Shown here: positions 36,987-48,707 of the stretch, in pieces
How positions within the stretch are numbered: the first letter of the stretch is position 1
Layout of the letters: every line of letters starts with the position of its first letter
NCBI GenBank assembly: GCA_038503065.1
Contig: JBCAMK010000010.1
Coordinates: 1,302,001-1,366,000, forward strand
From: Paragyromitra xinjiangensis
Taxonomy: Eukaryota > Ascomycota > Pezizomycetes > Pezizales > Discinaceae
Direction of reading: 5' to 3'
DNA: 64,000 bases
The notes under the pieces: model-generated
Told to the model about the DNA's origin: nothing
The model's input: only the letters and a program-made list of their open reading frames with translations
The model's database searches: none
Position numbers and translations under genes: made by a program

Positions 36987-37951
36987 TTTTCCCGCTTATC
37001 CTCCTCCATCCTTATTACTCTGCACTCACCTTCGAGGACTGGGCCAGAAAAGACCAAGACCATGGAATTCTAAAGCCATATCTAGGGTCAGGCCCCTTCC
37101 CATCGATCAGATGTGCTACGATATTTCTTCCTTCCTGTCACCTGAAATTCATCCTTTCTTCTCTGGGTTTACCATCGACAAACCCAATCTTACCATTGAA
37201 AAAGCGGCTTTGGCCGCCCTCCCTCACGTCCGAAACAGTCTAATAGAGGACTGGAATGATTCTCTCCCTTCTCCTGAATATTATCCCTTTCCTACTTCTT
37301 TAAAACCTCATCTTTTTATGAGTCTTCCAAGGTTCGCCTCAGGACGTATTCATCAAATGCGCGCCCACAAAAGTTATCTCAGAGCTCACCCCGACTGGGC
37401 CCACTCCTTCCCCCCCCTATGTCGCAGATGCAAATCTGATAATGAAAATATGCATCATGCCATCCTCACATGCCCCCAACGTCAAGAGGAACGATCCCGA
37501 CACATCCCCAACATTGTGTCTCTGTCTCCTGACGCCCCCGTCTGGTCAAACATGCCCATGATCATTTCGCTTTCCGAATATATCAAAGCATCCCACACAA
37601 ACTACCCGCCCTCTTGGAACAACTGGGCAGATTTCATTTCAACATCTAGACCCTCAGATATATTATCTTCGGTGTCTGTTTCTATTTGAGTTCTTTTACG
37701 TTTACTTTCACTTACTTTTTAACATTGTTGTTGTTGATTAGTATAATTTCTGTTCTCGGTTGGTTTTATAGGTTATAAGTTTAAAGTGTTGGCTGGAAAA
37801 TTTAAAAATGTTTTTATTTTTTCTTCTTTCCTATGTTAGTTTTGATTTATTTAAGGAGGGTTGTTGGTTGGGTTTTATTAACGCCATAACTTCGGTTGCA
37901 TGCGATATTCTTGTACCTTAAACAATGAAACTATGAGTTAACAAAAAAAAA
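36987..37951 (+). mobile_element. 5'-truncated non-LTR retrotransposon (LINE) insertion
   Basis: A 965-bp insertion between exact 18-bp direct repeats, ending in an A-rich tail (about 37941-37953). The plus-strand frame is open from the left edge (36988) to a stop at 37687-37689, about 233 codons. It encodes the C-terminal end of a LINE polyprotein: HLRGLGQKRPRPW near the start, RFASGRIHQMRAHKSYLRAH, then the zinc-knuckle-like CRRCKSDNENMHHAILTC typical of the tail of fungal LINE reverse transcriptases. The RT and endonuclease domains are absent, so the copy is dead on arrival. A 3' UTR of about 250 bp follows. The intact frame and perfect TSD suggest a recent insertion and imply active full-length copies elsewhere. 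Confidence 0.9.
37111..37689 (+). CDS. LINE polyprotein C-terminal fragment
   Basis: The ATG-initiated part of the truncated LINE frame, 192 aa. It carries the CxxC-x8-HxxxxC finger (CRRCKSDNENMHHAILTC). No catalytic reverse-transcriptase residues are present. It lacks its own promoter and is probably not expressed as a functional protein. Confidence 0.75.
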   Translation: MCYDISSFLSPEIHPFFSGFTIDKPNLTIEKAALAALPHVRNSLIEDWNDSLPSPEYYPFPTSLKPHLFMSLPRFASGRIHQMRAHKSYLRAHPDWAHSFPPLCRRCKSDNENMHHAILTCPQRQEERSRHIPNIVSLSPDAPVWSNMPMIISLSEYIKASHTNYPPSWNNWADFISTSRPSDILSSVSVSI

Positions 37952-37969
37952 AAGTACTTAGTTCGGGGC
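37952..37969 (+). repeat. Target-site duplication, right copy (LINE)
   Basis: Exact duplicate of 36969-36986 directly after the A-tail; its first one or two A residues cannot be separated from the tail. Confidence 0.9.
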
Positions 37970-40019
37970 GTAGAGATAACACGTACGGTAGGATAAATGT
38001 GTATCTACCACACGTATGATCTAGGCAATAGCGAAATAGACTAAACTAGCCAGTTCTGAATTGATCGAGCTCAAAGGAGTTTAAAGTGATTGTTTGACCA
38101 AAGGCCACCGTACTAACCAACCACTTGCTTCATGAGGTAGTTTTTATTAAAGTATTCAGATTTTGCCTAGCCCAGGCCAATTTATTACTCGCAAGGCTTT
38201 GCATGATGTCAACCACCTACTTTTTAAACAGACTTAGTCTACATACTATACAAGATGCAGTATGCAGACGCAGTCCATTTTAGAAATTTCAGCTGCTAAT
38301 GAGTAGCACTCATTTCGAAAGCCGTATCTAACAAGGATCATAGCCAATCGGCGTAGAGAAAATAAGAGACTCCAATAGGTCACGATCAATAGTGGCAGCG
38401 GTACGGCCCACGAAGTACTCGTAATTGACTGACGTTTGTGCACCGGGCTGGGCCTGCATATCATACAAAATCATAGGAAATGTATGGGGCACGGGCCCAG
38501 CCCGGTGCACAAACGTCAGTCATTTACAAGTACAGTATGCTACGCCCAAGCTACATGTATTTCCCTTTCTGCGGCTGGCCAGAACCCCTGCACCTAGGCT
38601 CGTCCCCACTCCCCACCGCCTGAGGCTGCGCAGTATGGGCTAGGCACGAGACAAATCGGCACCACAAGTCCTAGATACCAGACCTATAACTAACTTACTC
38701 TTATGTGAAGTTTTAACCTAAGAACCTACAAAAATCAAAGATCTGTTGTCTCATCGGCCGATGGGGAAACGCGATGAGAGATCAAGACACTATCAATAAA
38801 TCAATCGGCCAATGAAATTGCCAAAACACTCCACTCCCTCCAAATCATATATACATGTATAATTGACGTTTTCTTAGTTAGCACGCAGTATGGATTCCTC
38901 CTCAAGCATGACCGATAGATCCCTCAGACGATTACTATTGGAAAGCTTCCTAATTATATGGGCGCCTTTGGGTGGGGCTTTGGAGACGGAGATTAGTGAG
39001 ACCTGAGCACGCGGACTACTTCACGAATATATAGTTAGGAGAACGTTTTCAGCCTTCAGAGAACATGTAACCTCGTTCCTACCTTCCACGTAGTAAACTA
39101 TTTTCAACAATTACGGATGGATACATGTATGTACCGAGTGATGCATAGTGATGTATAGTGATACGAAGTAGCAACTCCTCCCAATTGGTTTTGTTCAGAA
39201 ACCCTAAATTGCTAAATGATTGACTTTTTATTTCTTCTCAAGGCATCCATATCTACCGCACCAGGTGATATCTGCAATTTTAGCCCCACAACCTTTGTGC
39301 ACTTCACATAAATACCCTAATTACAAGACCTATCTATTTGATCAATTTGTCTTTAGTTCCAGAAACATCAAGGTTATAAATTTTCTCGTTCCCCAGTATG
39401 AATTCACACCCCCATTAGCGACTATTAGGCCTAGATATTAAACCACACCAGTACCAGCCCACCAAAATATGACGAAAAGATCCAAAGTTAAGCCGTCCCT
39501 ATTACTTCTGGGTACACTCCAGCAATATTAGGGCAACCCTAGAGCTTTCTTGCGTTCAGAAAAGATCACTACTAGCAATCACTACTAATCCTCCAGCTTT
39601 GAGGGGCCCCAAAACCCCTGTGAATTTATGCCCCCTTCAGCTTCGCAAAAGTGCTTCTATCTATAGCTAGTCTGAGCCCCTCGGTAGTACTCTAAGAATA
39701 CCGTCCCATAACTAGAACTTGAAAGAAGAAACAACAAGCCCACGGAAACGCCATTTACCAAATCGATAGCTTACTAGTCATAGCTTAGACCAGTTACTAA
39801 GTGAGGGCTATGCAATTTCCAATCGCAGGTGAGCTCTAGGCCTAGACTAACGATTTATGGAAAGGCTACTGGGGTATTAAGGCTGGCCAGAACCTCCTAC
39901 CCTGGTATTCTCGTGCGGCTTCTTACTACTTGACATCTTCCTCAGCTCCAGTCAGTACATTAGAACACCACCCAAATTTTTAAAGACCCCTCCCATTAAC
40001 CAGACGGCTGTATGTGTAC
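37970..40019. other. Gene desert, middle part
   Basis: No gene seen. It contains a fragment at 38144-38187 resembling the right end of the fold-back element at 20.5 kb, the hairpin at 38415-38533, three TACATGTA palindromes (38552, 38852, 39122) and a short 10-bp imperfect tandem (GTGATGCATA-type, about 39139-39166). Confidence 0.6.
38415..38533. repeat. Long near-perfect inverted repeat (42-bp arms, 35-bp loop)
   Basis: The left arm 38415-38456 and right arm 38492-38533 are reverse complements with three mismatches in 42 bp. The core TGACTGACGTTTGTGCACCG (left arm) matches without error. Arms are GC-rich compared with the surroundings. A transcript in either direction would fold into one strong hairpin. 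No further terminal repeats or coding sequence extend the structure. Confidence 0.92.
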
Positions 40020-40104
40020 CCCTCTGTGGTGTAGTTGGTATCACACCCGGCTGTAATTGAGTGCATATACCGGTTGGTCACCAGTTCGACTCTGGTCGGA
40101 GGGA
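40020..40104 (+). tRNA. tRNA-Tyr (GTA) with 12-nt intron
   Basis: Cloverleaf by hand: acceptor CCCTCTG (40020-40026) pairs with CGGAGGG (40097-40103, one G-U); D arm GTG/CAC with GG in the loop; anticodon loop CTGTAA plus A after a 12-nt intron (40057-40068), anticodon GTA at 40053-40055; T arm ACCAG-TTCGACT-CTGGT (40080-40096); discriminator A40104. The intron sits one base 3' of the anticodon, as is general for eukaryotic tRNA-Tyr. A box (TGGTGTAGTTGG) and B box (AGTTCGACTCT) are present, and a TTTT terminator follows at 40113. The outermost anticodon-stem pair (C40046/T40074) is mismatched. Confidence 0.87.
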
Positions 40105-43100
40105 CATATATTTTGCACTTTATCGCCTCAAGAGCGATACCCTGGACGAGATCTACCATCACTACGTCCCATGGGTAGTGTAATTTTCTCAATACTTGAT
40201 CCCAGAAGTGATCATCACACTATGGAGTCAAGGTCCGGAATTTTTCTTCTCCCAGCACCATGCCGACATCCCTCGCACGCACCGACTAGCCGTCGTTTCT
40301 TGTATCCACCATTTAAGTTATCCGTACGGCCGAACATGTTTAATCTATTCGCCAAGGCGAAAGTTAGGACGCAGGTTGGACCCATGTGGCCGCTCAATTT
40401 GGCGTGAGGTAGTTCGGGAGCGCTAGAGATAAGAGCCAATAAACCCCCATGCGTTGCTCAAAACGCCACCCCGCTGTCGGGAGTCCTCCGACAGACGTCC
40501 ATAGTACGCACACAAGGGCTGAGAAGTAAAAATCCAGGCTAAGGCAAAAGAGCTCTGTCGTGGCCCCTTAGGCACAAGGCTACAAATTGTAGCCACGAAC
40601 AGAGACCCAAAGATGTTTCTAGTTACAGCTAGAAATAACTGTCCAACGGGACAGAGTGAAAAATGTTTGGTTAATGATGATGATGTGCGGAAACGATAAG
40701 AGATATTCCGCTGAGTTCTCACTGGAAGGTTGACCGTGCGCACTGAGAACCCGGGTGGTATGTATCATGCGTTGTATATACGTTCCCCCATAGATCGGGT
40801 CGTCTACGTAATAAGCCTTCGGAAAGGTCACACGATGAAGATGCGCGAACGATTCGAGGCCGAGATGTAATAACCCCAAGCGCACCTCTTCGCCGAGTGG
40901 CAGGTTCTTTCGCCCCGGAAGCGTGTTGAATCGGAGGTACTTCGTTCTGGACTAGCCATAGCGAGCCGTGCGCATGTAGGCTCTTGTCAATGTCTTGAAT
41001 CGGAAGTACACACTTCGTTAATCTGTCAATTGCTGTATGGCGCGAAGGACGTTTTATTCTTAGCTTGTGCTAGAGCTAAGAATATATGTAGCTACACTTC
41101 CGGAAGTACAGCACAAGCTTTGGTTGCTCATGGCCATCAAGTTCCCTAAGCTTACTTTTGGATGTCTTGGATCCATACGAAAATATACTCTATAAACAGT
41201 CTACTGATTAAGACCAGCCAGCTGAGACATCTCGTATTGATTGGTGTTTTTTTTTATCCGAGGCATCCATGATCTACCCATTTTGGCGGGGGGGAAATTG
41301 CGAGCGGGAAGTCCCTCGTATGACCGAGTGACGGTCTATGAATGCATGTGCCGAGCAGACAGAGTTACCGGGAAAATCGAATATCCAGCAACTATGGTTG
41401 ACTGGTATCTACGGGCCGGTATCCAAGAGTAAATAAAAGGTTGGTTCTGCCTTGCTAACATGGGCACCATCTGAATACCGTGCGTCTATAAGCCAAACCC
41501 CATCGAATCAAGCGAAAACCTATTCCCAACGTATTCAAATTTTTTAGAATAGGATAAGGTAGTTCTCTTATTGCGTGATCCTGGCCCACGATAGCTCAAT
41601 TCATCTTCTTTACCGATGCGTTGGTCTCGCTGTCGATGGGGAGAAGAAGATATAGCAACACCCCGCCTACTCCGCCCTCTCCAGTCCGCGGAATAAGATT
41701 CAAAACTCCCCTATCAGAGTGTGGGTGATAAAAATGTCAATATAATTCGTTAAAGTACCATCCACGAGCGCAAAAGAAATCCTAAGAGGTTTTTGTGAGC
41801 TACATGTTCAATCTTTATTCTCACTTTTTAGTACTGGTGTAATTATTATGTGGACACCTATAGAGTTTTGCCTACATATACTTATAAGAAGTCGGAATAT
41901 AGTGTGGGGTCCAGGATTATAGTGAACGGAAGTAAAATGCCGATGTCAATGCCCTTGACAGGCAGATAGCATAAGGCCGATCTTGACTGCCTGTTTCACG
42001 ATGGTTTAACCTTTTATTTTTGTGATGCGCTGGACAAAGCAAATATGGAGAAGAGTGTTGTGATTCCGTTTCATCCGTATATTCTCTGAAATCGCAGAAG
42101 CACTGGCTGCGCCGTAATAGAAGCTTGAGAGTGTTTTTTGCTGTGAGTACTTCTGTCGGCAACTTCCAGACGCCCTGGAAATATAGTATACGTACCATGG
42201 TAGGCTTGCACTGGATGGAAAAGGGTGTGCTGATATGTAATCTGGCAAAGCCATCACCTGCTCTTGCCTGTTATAATTTATTTTTTCCGTCAGTTGATCG
42301 AATTCAGCAGAGGAAATCACATTTGCAGCCGCCTAAGAGGTCAATCCTTATTCTAATTCGTGGTTTTATGCAGGCCGATTTGCCTTTAAGGTCTTAGGTA
42401 TCCTATCCTTTTGCCGCAGCGATAGAGTACACGCGTCCCTACTTCGTGGAGTTTTTTTCAGCCGGAAGGAAAGCACAACGGGCCGAATATTTATGCTCGA
42501 GGATGCAGACCCCATATTGTGAATAAAAGGCCTTGCGTGACGGAGAAATTTCTCTCAGCTAATCCCTAGGATGCTTTGCTGATGAGAGCAAATATGGGGC
42601 ACTATATAAATTATCACACCGGGTTTTCGATCGGCGGTAATCGGTGGTGGTCTGCTAGCTACTGAAGTAGGAATGTTGTTTAAATTCCCAACGCCAAGCC
42701 GGCATGGAAGCAGAACCAGGGGCTGGTTTCACGCAAGTTTTAGCCACAAGTACCTGTCTTGCCGCATCCTCGCAGTTATCAACGTCATTTCCTAGGGGTT
42801 TTGCTGCTCTCGTGCTTGTCATCTGGAGGAGCTTGCGCGGCTTCCCCACTGCCAAGGAAGAAAATGGAGAAGTAACTTGCAGCAGTCACACGTACCGGCG
42901 AATGGTGCCGACCGGATAACTTCCGGATTCCCAAATGACGAATAACAGTAAGCAAGAGAATGGGTTGCCCACCTCCGAGATTTTATGAGACCTCGAATTG
43001 GTTGAATGGAGGGGAATCGTGAATCTGACGGGAGAGGGTAATTCTGGATGCGAAAAGCCACGCGGCTCAGTTGTTATGTTCCTCGGTAATGATATGCCGT

Positions 43101-44056
43101 TACCCCTGTCAGTGCATTTACAGTAACAAAAACAAAGCATTCGGTGGGAACCGAGATGTCATTGGAGTTTGGTAAGGACTGGGCTGGGGAGGGGCTTGCT
43201 TTTGGGCGAAGGTCTCTGGGAAGGGTCTTTTTTACTTAGTGAGAAGAGTTAAGCTGTATGCCTCATAGGATTCTGTTCTATTCCCCTCTTCTTTGGTAAA
43301 ATCGTGACTTCAATCGAAACTCCACTGGGATCACGTCTAACGCCTATCGACGCCAATCCCGCAGCCGCTGCAGAACCCCGTACAAATAGGAGACGCCTCG
43401 TGCTTTAATACCTGTTTTGGAAGTAGCAGCCCCATAAAACCTACCTCCCTTTTTCTCACCCGCTTCCGGTCCAGGGTTGACGTCTTGGAAGTCTTGGAGG
43501 CCTCAAGGCAAAAACTCTTGGATTCTTGGACCGGTTACCAAAGAGGGCCAACAACCTTGTCCGAATCGAATTATTCGTTCTGCTTCAAGTTTGCTTCCTT
43601 CCCCCCCAGCTAGTCAGGACTTAGCACCCAGCACCGGCACTACACTCGTTTACTATCCCCACCCCCCGACCAACGCCCTCGTGGCCCTTATCTGGAACTT
43701 CTTCCTCTCTTGCTCCTTTTTCTATTCATTTATTTATTTTTTTCTTTTCAACAAACCCATTCTCTCGTTTCCATCTTGTTTCCATCTTGATTCTTTTCAG
43801 TAATCAACCTTAATTTCTCCACCACCATCACACGACAGCCAGGGGCTACTTGCTGTTCATAGCATCATCTCTCAGTAATCCTGCGGGGCGAGCGACAAGT
43901 ATCAGTTTAGCTTATTCAACACTCTCGCTACCTTGCACCCAACCTCGCTCAGTATATATATAGTTGCAGCCATCCACCTATCGCTCTCGCTCGATTTTGG
44001 AGAAGGAGGATACCGAAAGCAAAGATAATTCAGTACATTAATACAATAACACCACC
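40105..44056. other. Gene desert, right part, with LicD-gene promoter
   Basis: No supportable gene. ORFs at 40423-40743, 42006-42320 and 42655-42855 lack domains and overlap each other on both strands. The last 450 bp before the LicD gene (about 43600-44050) is CT-rich with T-runs, consistent with a promoter and leader. Confidence 0.6.
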
Positions 44057-45440
44057 ATGCGATTCCAAGCTCTCTTCCTGGGAGTAGCAACGCTGAGTTC
44101 AATAGTCTGTGGGACACCGGTGAAGGTACACGCCGTCCACGACAGGCAAGAGCCTCCTCCACCAAGCACAAAATACTTTCGTAAGTTTGCTCTCCATCTT
44201 TCAAGAAAACATGGGATGTCTTTCGTAGGGCTGTTGGGTTCACAAGTATGCTGACGGATGCTGTGTGACGTAGACGAACCTGGGTTAGTTTTCTTCTCTC
44301 ACGATCCTTTTTCCTTCCCAACGGTGAGGTTCTGGCGCAACGGGAGGCGGGAAGAGTTGATTGGTCATATTTTTGGCTAGATGTGTTTTTGTGCATGAGA
44401 CGGTTCCCGCTAGACCAGAATTCCACGATGGTGGCTGTTGGTATCCACGGGGCTTGAAGCTGACAGGTGAATAGACAGGGCGACTTGACTGGACACTACG
44501 ATGCACGATACTTTAAGGAAGTGCAAGAATATGATGAGCGGTTAGACACCCTGAAACATCTATCCAAAGCTTGGCTGCAGACAACCGCGAAGGAGGGAAT
44601 CGAGACATGGATAGCTCATGGAACGCTGCTCGGATGGTGGTGGAATGGGAAGGTCAGTCACCGGTGGATAGGCGCTTTCGACCAGGGCGAGAATAGATGC
44701 TGACAGAATATAGATTCTTCCTTGGGATTGGGATCTAGATGTCCAAGTATCTGCGAAGACTTTGACCATGATGGGCGAGCAGTACAACATGACTAGACAT
44801 CAATACACTTCGGACGACGGTAAAGTGCAGCGAGAATACCTTCTTGATGTAAATCCATGGATCTGGGAGCGGGTTAGAGGTGATGGGAATAATATCATCG
44901 ATGCGCGATGGGTGGACGTCAGGAACGGGCTGTATATCGACATTACCGGTATTGCCGAGACTAGACAGGACCAACCAGGTGTTTACAACTGCAAGAACTA
45001 TCACTGGTATAAGGTAAGCAAAATCAAATCACATTCCGCAGGTGCCTGTTTTCGGCGTTCGGGAAGTCCCGTGTAACTGCGATCCTCAGACAAAAATAAA
45101 AAGGCACCAACCTTAATGAGGAATATGACTAATGATGTTTTTATAGACCGATGATATCTGGCCGCTCCGCGATACTCTCTTCGAAGGCGTCCCTGCTAAA
45201 ATTCCATACAATTTTGATGAAATCCTCCTGAAAGAGTACAAGACTAAAGCGCTCGTTGTCACCGAATACGAAGGCCACCGATGGAACACCCAAACCAAGA
45301 CCTGGGATAGAGCGGATGATGTTCCGGCTGGGAAGAGCGCAGAAGCGCTTCTAAACAAGATCCGAGAACCGGAGAAGTACTCAACAGTTGAATCTGGCGG
45401 ATTCTTTTACAACGCCTTCCGATTACTGCATTGGTGGTGA
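44057..45440 (+). CDS. LicD-family protein, Mnn4-like, secretory
   Basis: Five exons: 44057-44180, 44274-44283 (10 nt), 44475-44652, 44714-45013, 45147-45440; 301 aa. Established: LicD/Mnn4-like proteins are Golgi/ER-linked nucleotidyl- or phosphotransferase-fold proteins that promote mannosylphosphate addition to glycans. Seen: a cleavable signal peptide (residues 1-19, RFQALFLGVATLSSIVCG), the conserved core GIETWIAHGTLLGWWWNGK joined to ILPWDWDLDVQVS (acidic metal-binding residues intact), and DARWVDVRNGLYIDITG. The micro-exon ACGAACCTGG supplies HEPG and restores the frame seen in homologues (KYFHEPG, then GHYDARYF). It is short for the family because it has only the LicD domain. Substrate unknown. 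Confidence 0.86.
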
Positions 45441-48400
45441 TGAGTTTCCTTGGTTCTGGTTGTAAAAAGAAAAGCGATGTTTTATATTTCCTTACTGTTT
45501 CTATAAATAGTGATCTTTGGGATTCTGTTAGATTGGGGTTTGTATATTCTGCATTTCTACTTGGACAGCGGTTTCAGCTTCGGGGACTCAGCGCGACGAC
45601 TCGGCGGTTGGATCTTGCATCGGGAAGGGTATGTTTTTTGGGCGGGCAGCCTGTGAGTTGTCAGGCATGCGTTTCGTGGGTAAACTGGGGTACTCGCGAT
45701 AGAAGGAAACGGTGTGGGTTGGCGGTGTCTTATCAAACTCGGGTTGTTTCACTTGAGCATGGAGTTTTTTTTTCCTGGTCTTGATGACTTTCCTTATTAC
45801 TTCTGGCTGGGATTTTTTTCTTTGTTGCGTTTGTTCTTTGTTTATTCTTCCTACTGCGAGTTTTAATTTTCTTTGTTTTCCTTTTGGTTTTGCGACGGAT
45901 CCATGCTCAGATCAAGTGTACAGTTTGAATTGACTGGAAGGGGTATTTTTCCCAAGAGCCATTATAGTGAACTCCGCGATAATGACTAGCACTATGGAAT
46001 CTCACGGTAACAACGTGGAATTTGGGTCGAACGAGCATGTCAGTTGGCAGTTGAGTATCCCATAAACTCGAAGAATTTTAAATGACCTTAACTACGCTAT
46101 TTGGTCTTCAACTGCTTGCCTGCTGTCCACAATACTTCCGCAGCGAAACATCAGTGGTCACTCGAAATTTTGCATATCTTGGCATCACGAGTTCCACCGT
46201 TCTTGATAATTCAGGTACAGTATAAGTTCTAGCCGGGGTCCGCTATAGCTGGTATACATGGTACTGACCAATAATTGCCGTTCATTACAAAGGGGGGGTA
46301 TATAAAATATAACCACCAACCCAAATGCGCGCAGGTACGGAGAGAACCCCGGGTGGGGGCAACTTACGCTGCACTAAGAAGCCTACACTGAGAAGCCTGC
46401 ATTGATGCAGACTTCCGCTGAGATGAGATTCGAGATCCTCGCGGTGTAACTTTGGACAAAAGCGGACGGCTCGATGGTTATAATATAGTAGGGAATTATT
46501 ATAACATACATGTAATATAACGAGATTGCATAAAGAGTTGAGATCAAATCTCGGGAGGCTACAGTACGGCTTAACGGTGCTTGGAGGTGGAGGTAGGATA
46601 ATGGATTGGTGTAGGGTGGCGATGGTGGGTGTAAAGGGGAATGCTCCGGCTGTAATACTAGATTATAGTGGGGTTAAGGTCGTATAGCACAATCGCCCTA
46701 TAATATGAAATTGAGGTGAACCTCCGCATGCGTTTTATAGAGTAAATGTTCTTATAAGAAAGTACCGACACATAAAATAATCCATACCCAATCCGGACCA
46801 CATATTTCTATAATGCGAATACAGTACCACCGGGACCAAGAATACAGAAGAATATTCTTATAAGGGTAATCTAACCCAATAGAGAAGGTTTGCAGGGAAG
46901 ACTTTATCAAATACGGGCTAGGGAGGTAGTTTCGGGGGGGTACTCCGCTAAGAATATTCTTATAAATAATATTCTTATAGGGCGAGTGTGCTGTATCCCT
47001 ATATCCCGAATTCCCATAAGGCAATTGCACTGTATTAAAGATCCCATATTGACAAACATTTCCCTCAACTAGCCCTCGTCATAACCTGCAACCTATCCCT
47101 ATCCACTACCTGGCCAGAGTGCTGAATATGTCATCGAAGTCGTACTGGCTGATATATATCGCAATATCCGTTTTCCGCCGTTACCGTTCCCTCCCTGGGG
47201 AATTCTAGCAGCCTGCATGTCTCTTGAATCTAGTCCGAGCTCAAGTGAATCACTAGGATGATATCAATTGGGTTTGAGGTAGGTATTCTGTAGGCGGTTG
47301 GTGAATCGTTTCCATTGAGGGATCTTCCTATATGTGTGATTATTTTGTGGCATTGAACTGTATCTCCCAGTCTGAGTGAAGGAGTAATAGTTGGTGTATA
47401 ATTATTTCTTGAATCAATATTCTTCAAGCCGACCCATTTGAAATACTTAATTGCCGGGTTTGGGTCGGGGCAAATCATCTTCTTCCAATACACTGTTGGT
47501 AGAAAACCGCAATCGGCGCAACGATACGAGCATCGGACGCCCTGGTAAATGAAATGGGGTGAGTGATGATATAGTGGATTCTTCGAAACAAATATCTTCT
47601 TTGAAAGCTTCGTAGTCAATAAGACTAGCATCAACCGTGCTGTATGCATGCATTCGCTTATGTCGTCTGCTGTGTCGGGAGGCATTTGTGGAATTATCTC
47701 CCATCCAAGTGTGGTCTCCCTTGCCAGGTGCTCTCTTTTCTTTTGACGATTGTCACCGTCACAGCTGCTCTGAACTTGTTTTGGGGGTAGGTCTCATGGC
47801 GACTTGACACCGGCGTGATGAAACATGATCAGTAGTATCGTTGACGGCCCATTTTCACCATATAGTAGCATCGCTTTATAAGGATGTGAAATCGGAGTAA
47901 TCCATGTCCTAGGACCTTTGCAGTGAAGATCCCCTGATATGGAAAGACCCATTGCACCAGAAAATCTCTCCCGGGGCCAGAATGTACCCTTAAGAGGTGA
48001 GTATCTTCATAACGTGAACTCTCATAGCGTGCTGGTACTGAAGCGACCGTAGATGGCGTTTAATATTCGGAGAGGGTTATGCCGCACAAACCGGTAGCAG
48101 GGCTAGATCACAACACAAAAACTCCAGTCACCGAGATGTTGCGCTTGAGAATATCTAACAGTTGAATCAGTCAGCGGACGCTCCAAGGGCGAATCGTGAT
48201 CCCCTTCCTGGGTTCAAAGGGATAAGGGGAGTGAATGACTTTTGATAGACTGAAATCCGTTCTATTCGAAATGGGCTCTAGTAAGCTCTCCAGGGACGAT
48301 GTAAGAGAGCATGGTTTGGCTTTGATATTAATGCTAAACCTCGGGTTAGGTTAAGAACTTGGGAGCATTTTCCAATCCTTGGACTTGCAGATTGATCTGT

Positions 48401-48707
48401 GATGTTAGTAGACTGGTATCACTGTAGGCTGGGATAGAAGCTTTACTCACAATATCGGAGATGGTGTTTCCCTACTGCAAACAGAACTGCTGGACTCCTT
48501 CTCATCAGCGATCATGTAGTAGGCCAAGTAGTTTTTCATCAAAATACAGTTTCCTCTCAAACTGAAACGATGATGTCGATTGGTACGTGGGAGTAAACGA
48601 TGATCTTGGTGATGTGCGCCAGTGACGAAACCACCCCGCCAACCCTGCTTTAAGCCTCAAACTCCCCTCCCCCGCAACTCCAACCACAGCCAAACATCCT
48701 CACCACA
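45441..48707. other. Repeat-bearing intergenic region (3.3 kb)
   Basis: No gene accepted. The first part is T-rich 3' flank of the LicD gene. From 46.2 to 47.05 kb the DNA is AT-rich with several TTCTTATA copies (see repeat entry) and one TACATGTA (46507). Overlapping minus-strand ORFs at 47230-47704 have no recognisable domain. The final 150 bp before the PSD1 ATG is C-rich. Confidence 0.6.
46748..46982. repeat. Cluster of GAATATTCTTATA/TTCTTATAAGAA palindromic motifs
   Basis: Four copies of TTCTTATA within 235 bp: TTCTTATAAGAA (46748-46759), GAATATTCTTATAAG (about 46851), TAAGAATATTCTTATAA (about 46949) and ATATTCTTATAGG (about 46968). Two are part of perfect palindromes. Either decayed tandem repeat units or the ends of small non-autonomous elements. 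Confidence 0.55.

Noticed and set aside
44401..44470. Possible extra LicD exon encoding PEFHDGGCWYPRG
   Set aside because: It would need an 8-bp intron to rejoin the frame, whereas a single 191-bp intron gives the family-typical HEPG to GHYDARYF junction.
47230..47704. Two overlapping minus-strand ORFs (151 and 85 aa)
   Set aside because: Different frames, no domain, no consistent splice model; the CxxC-like pair is not part of a recognisable finger.
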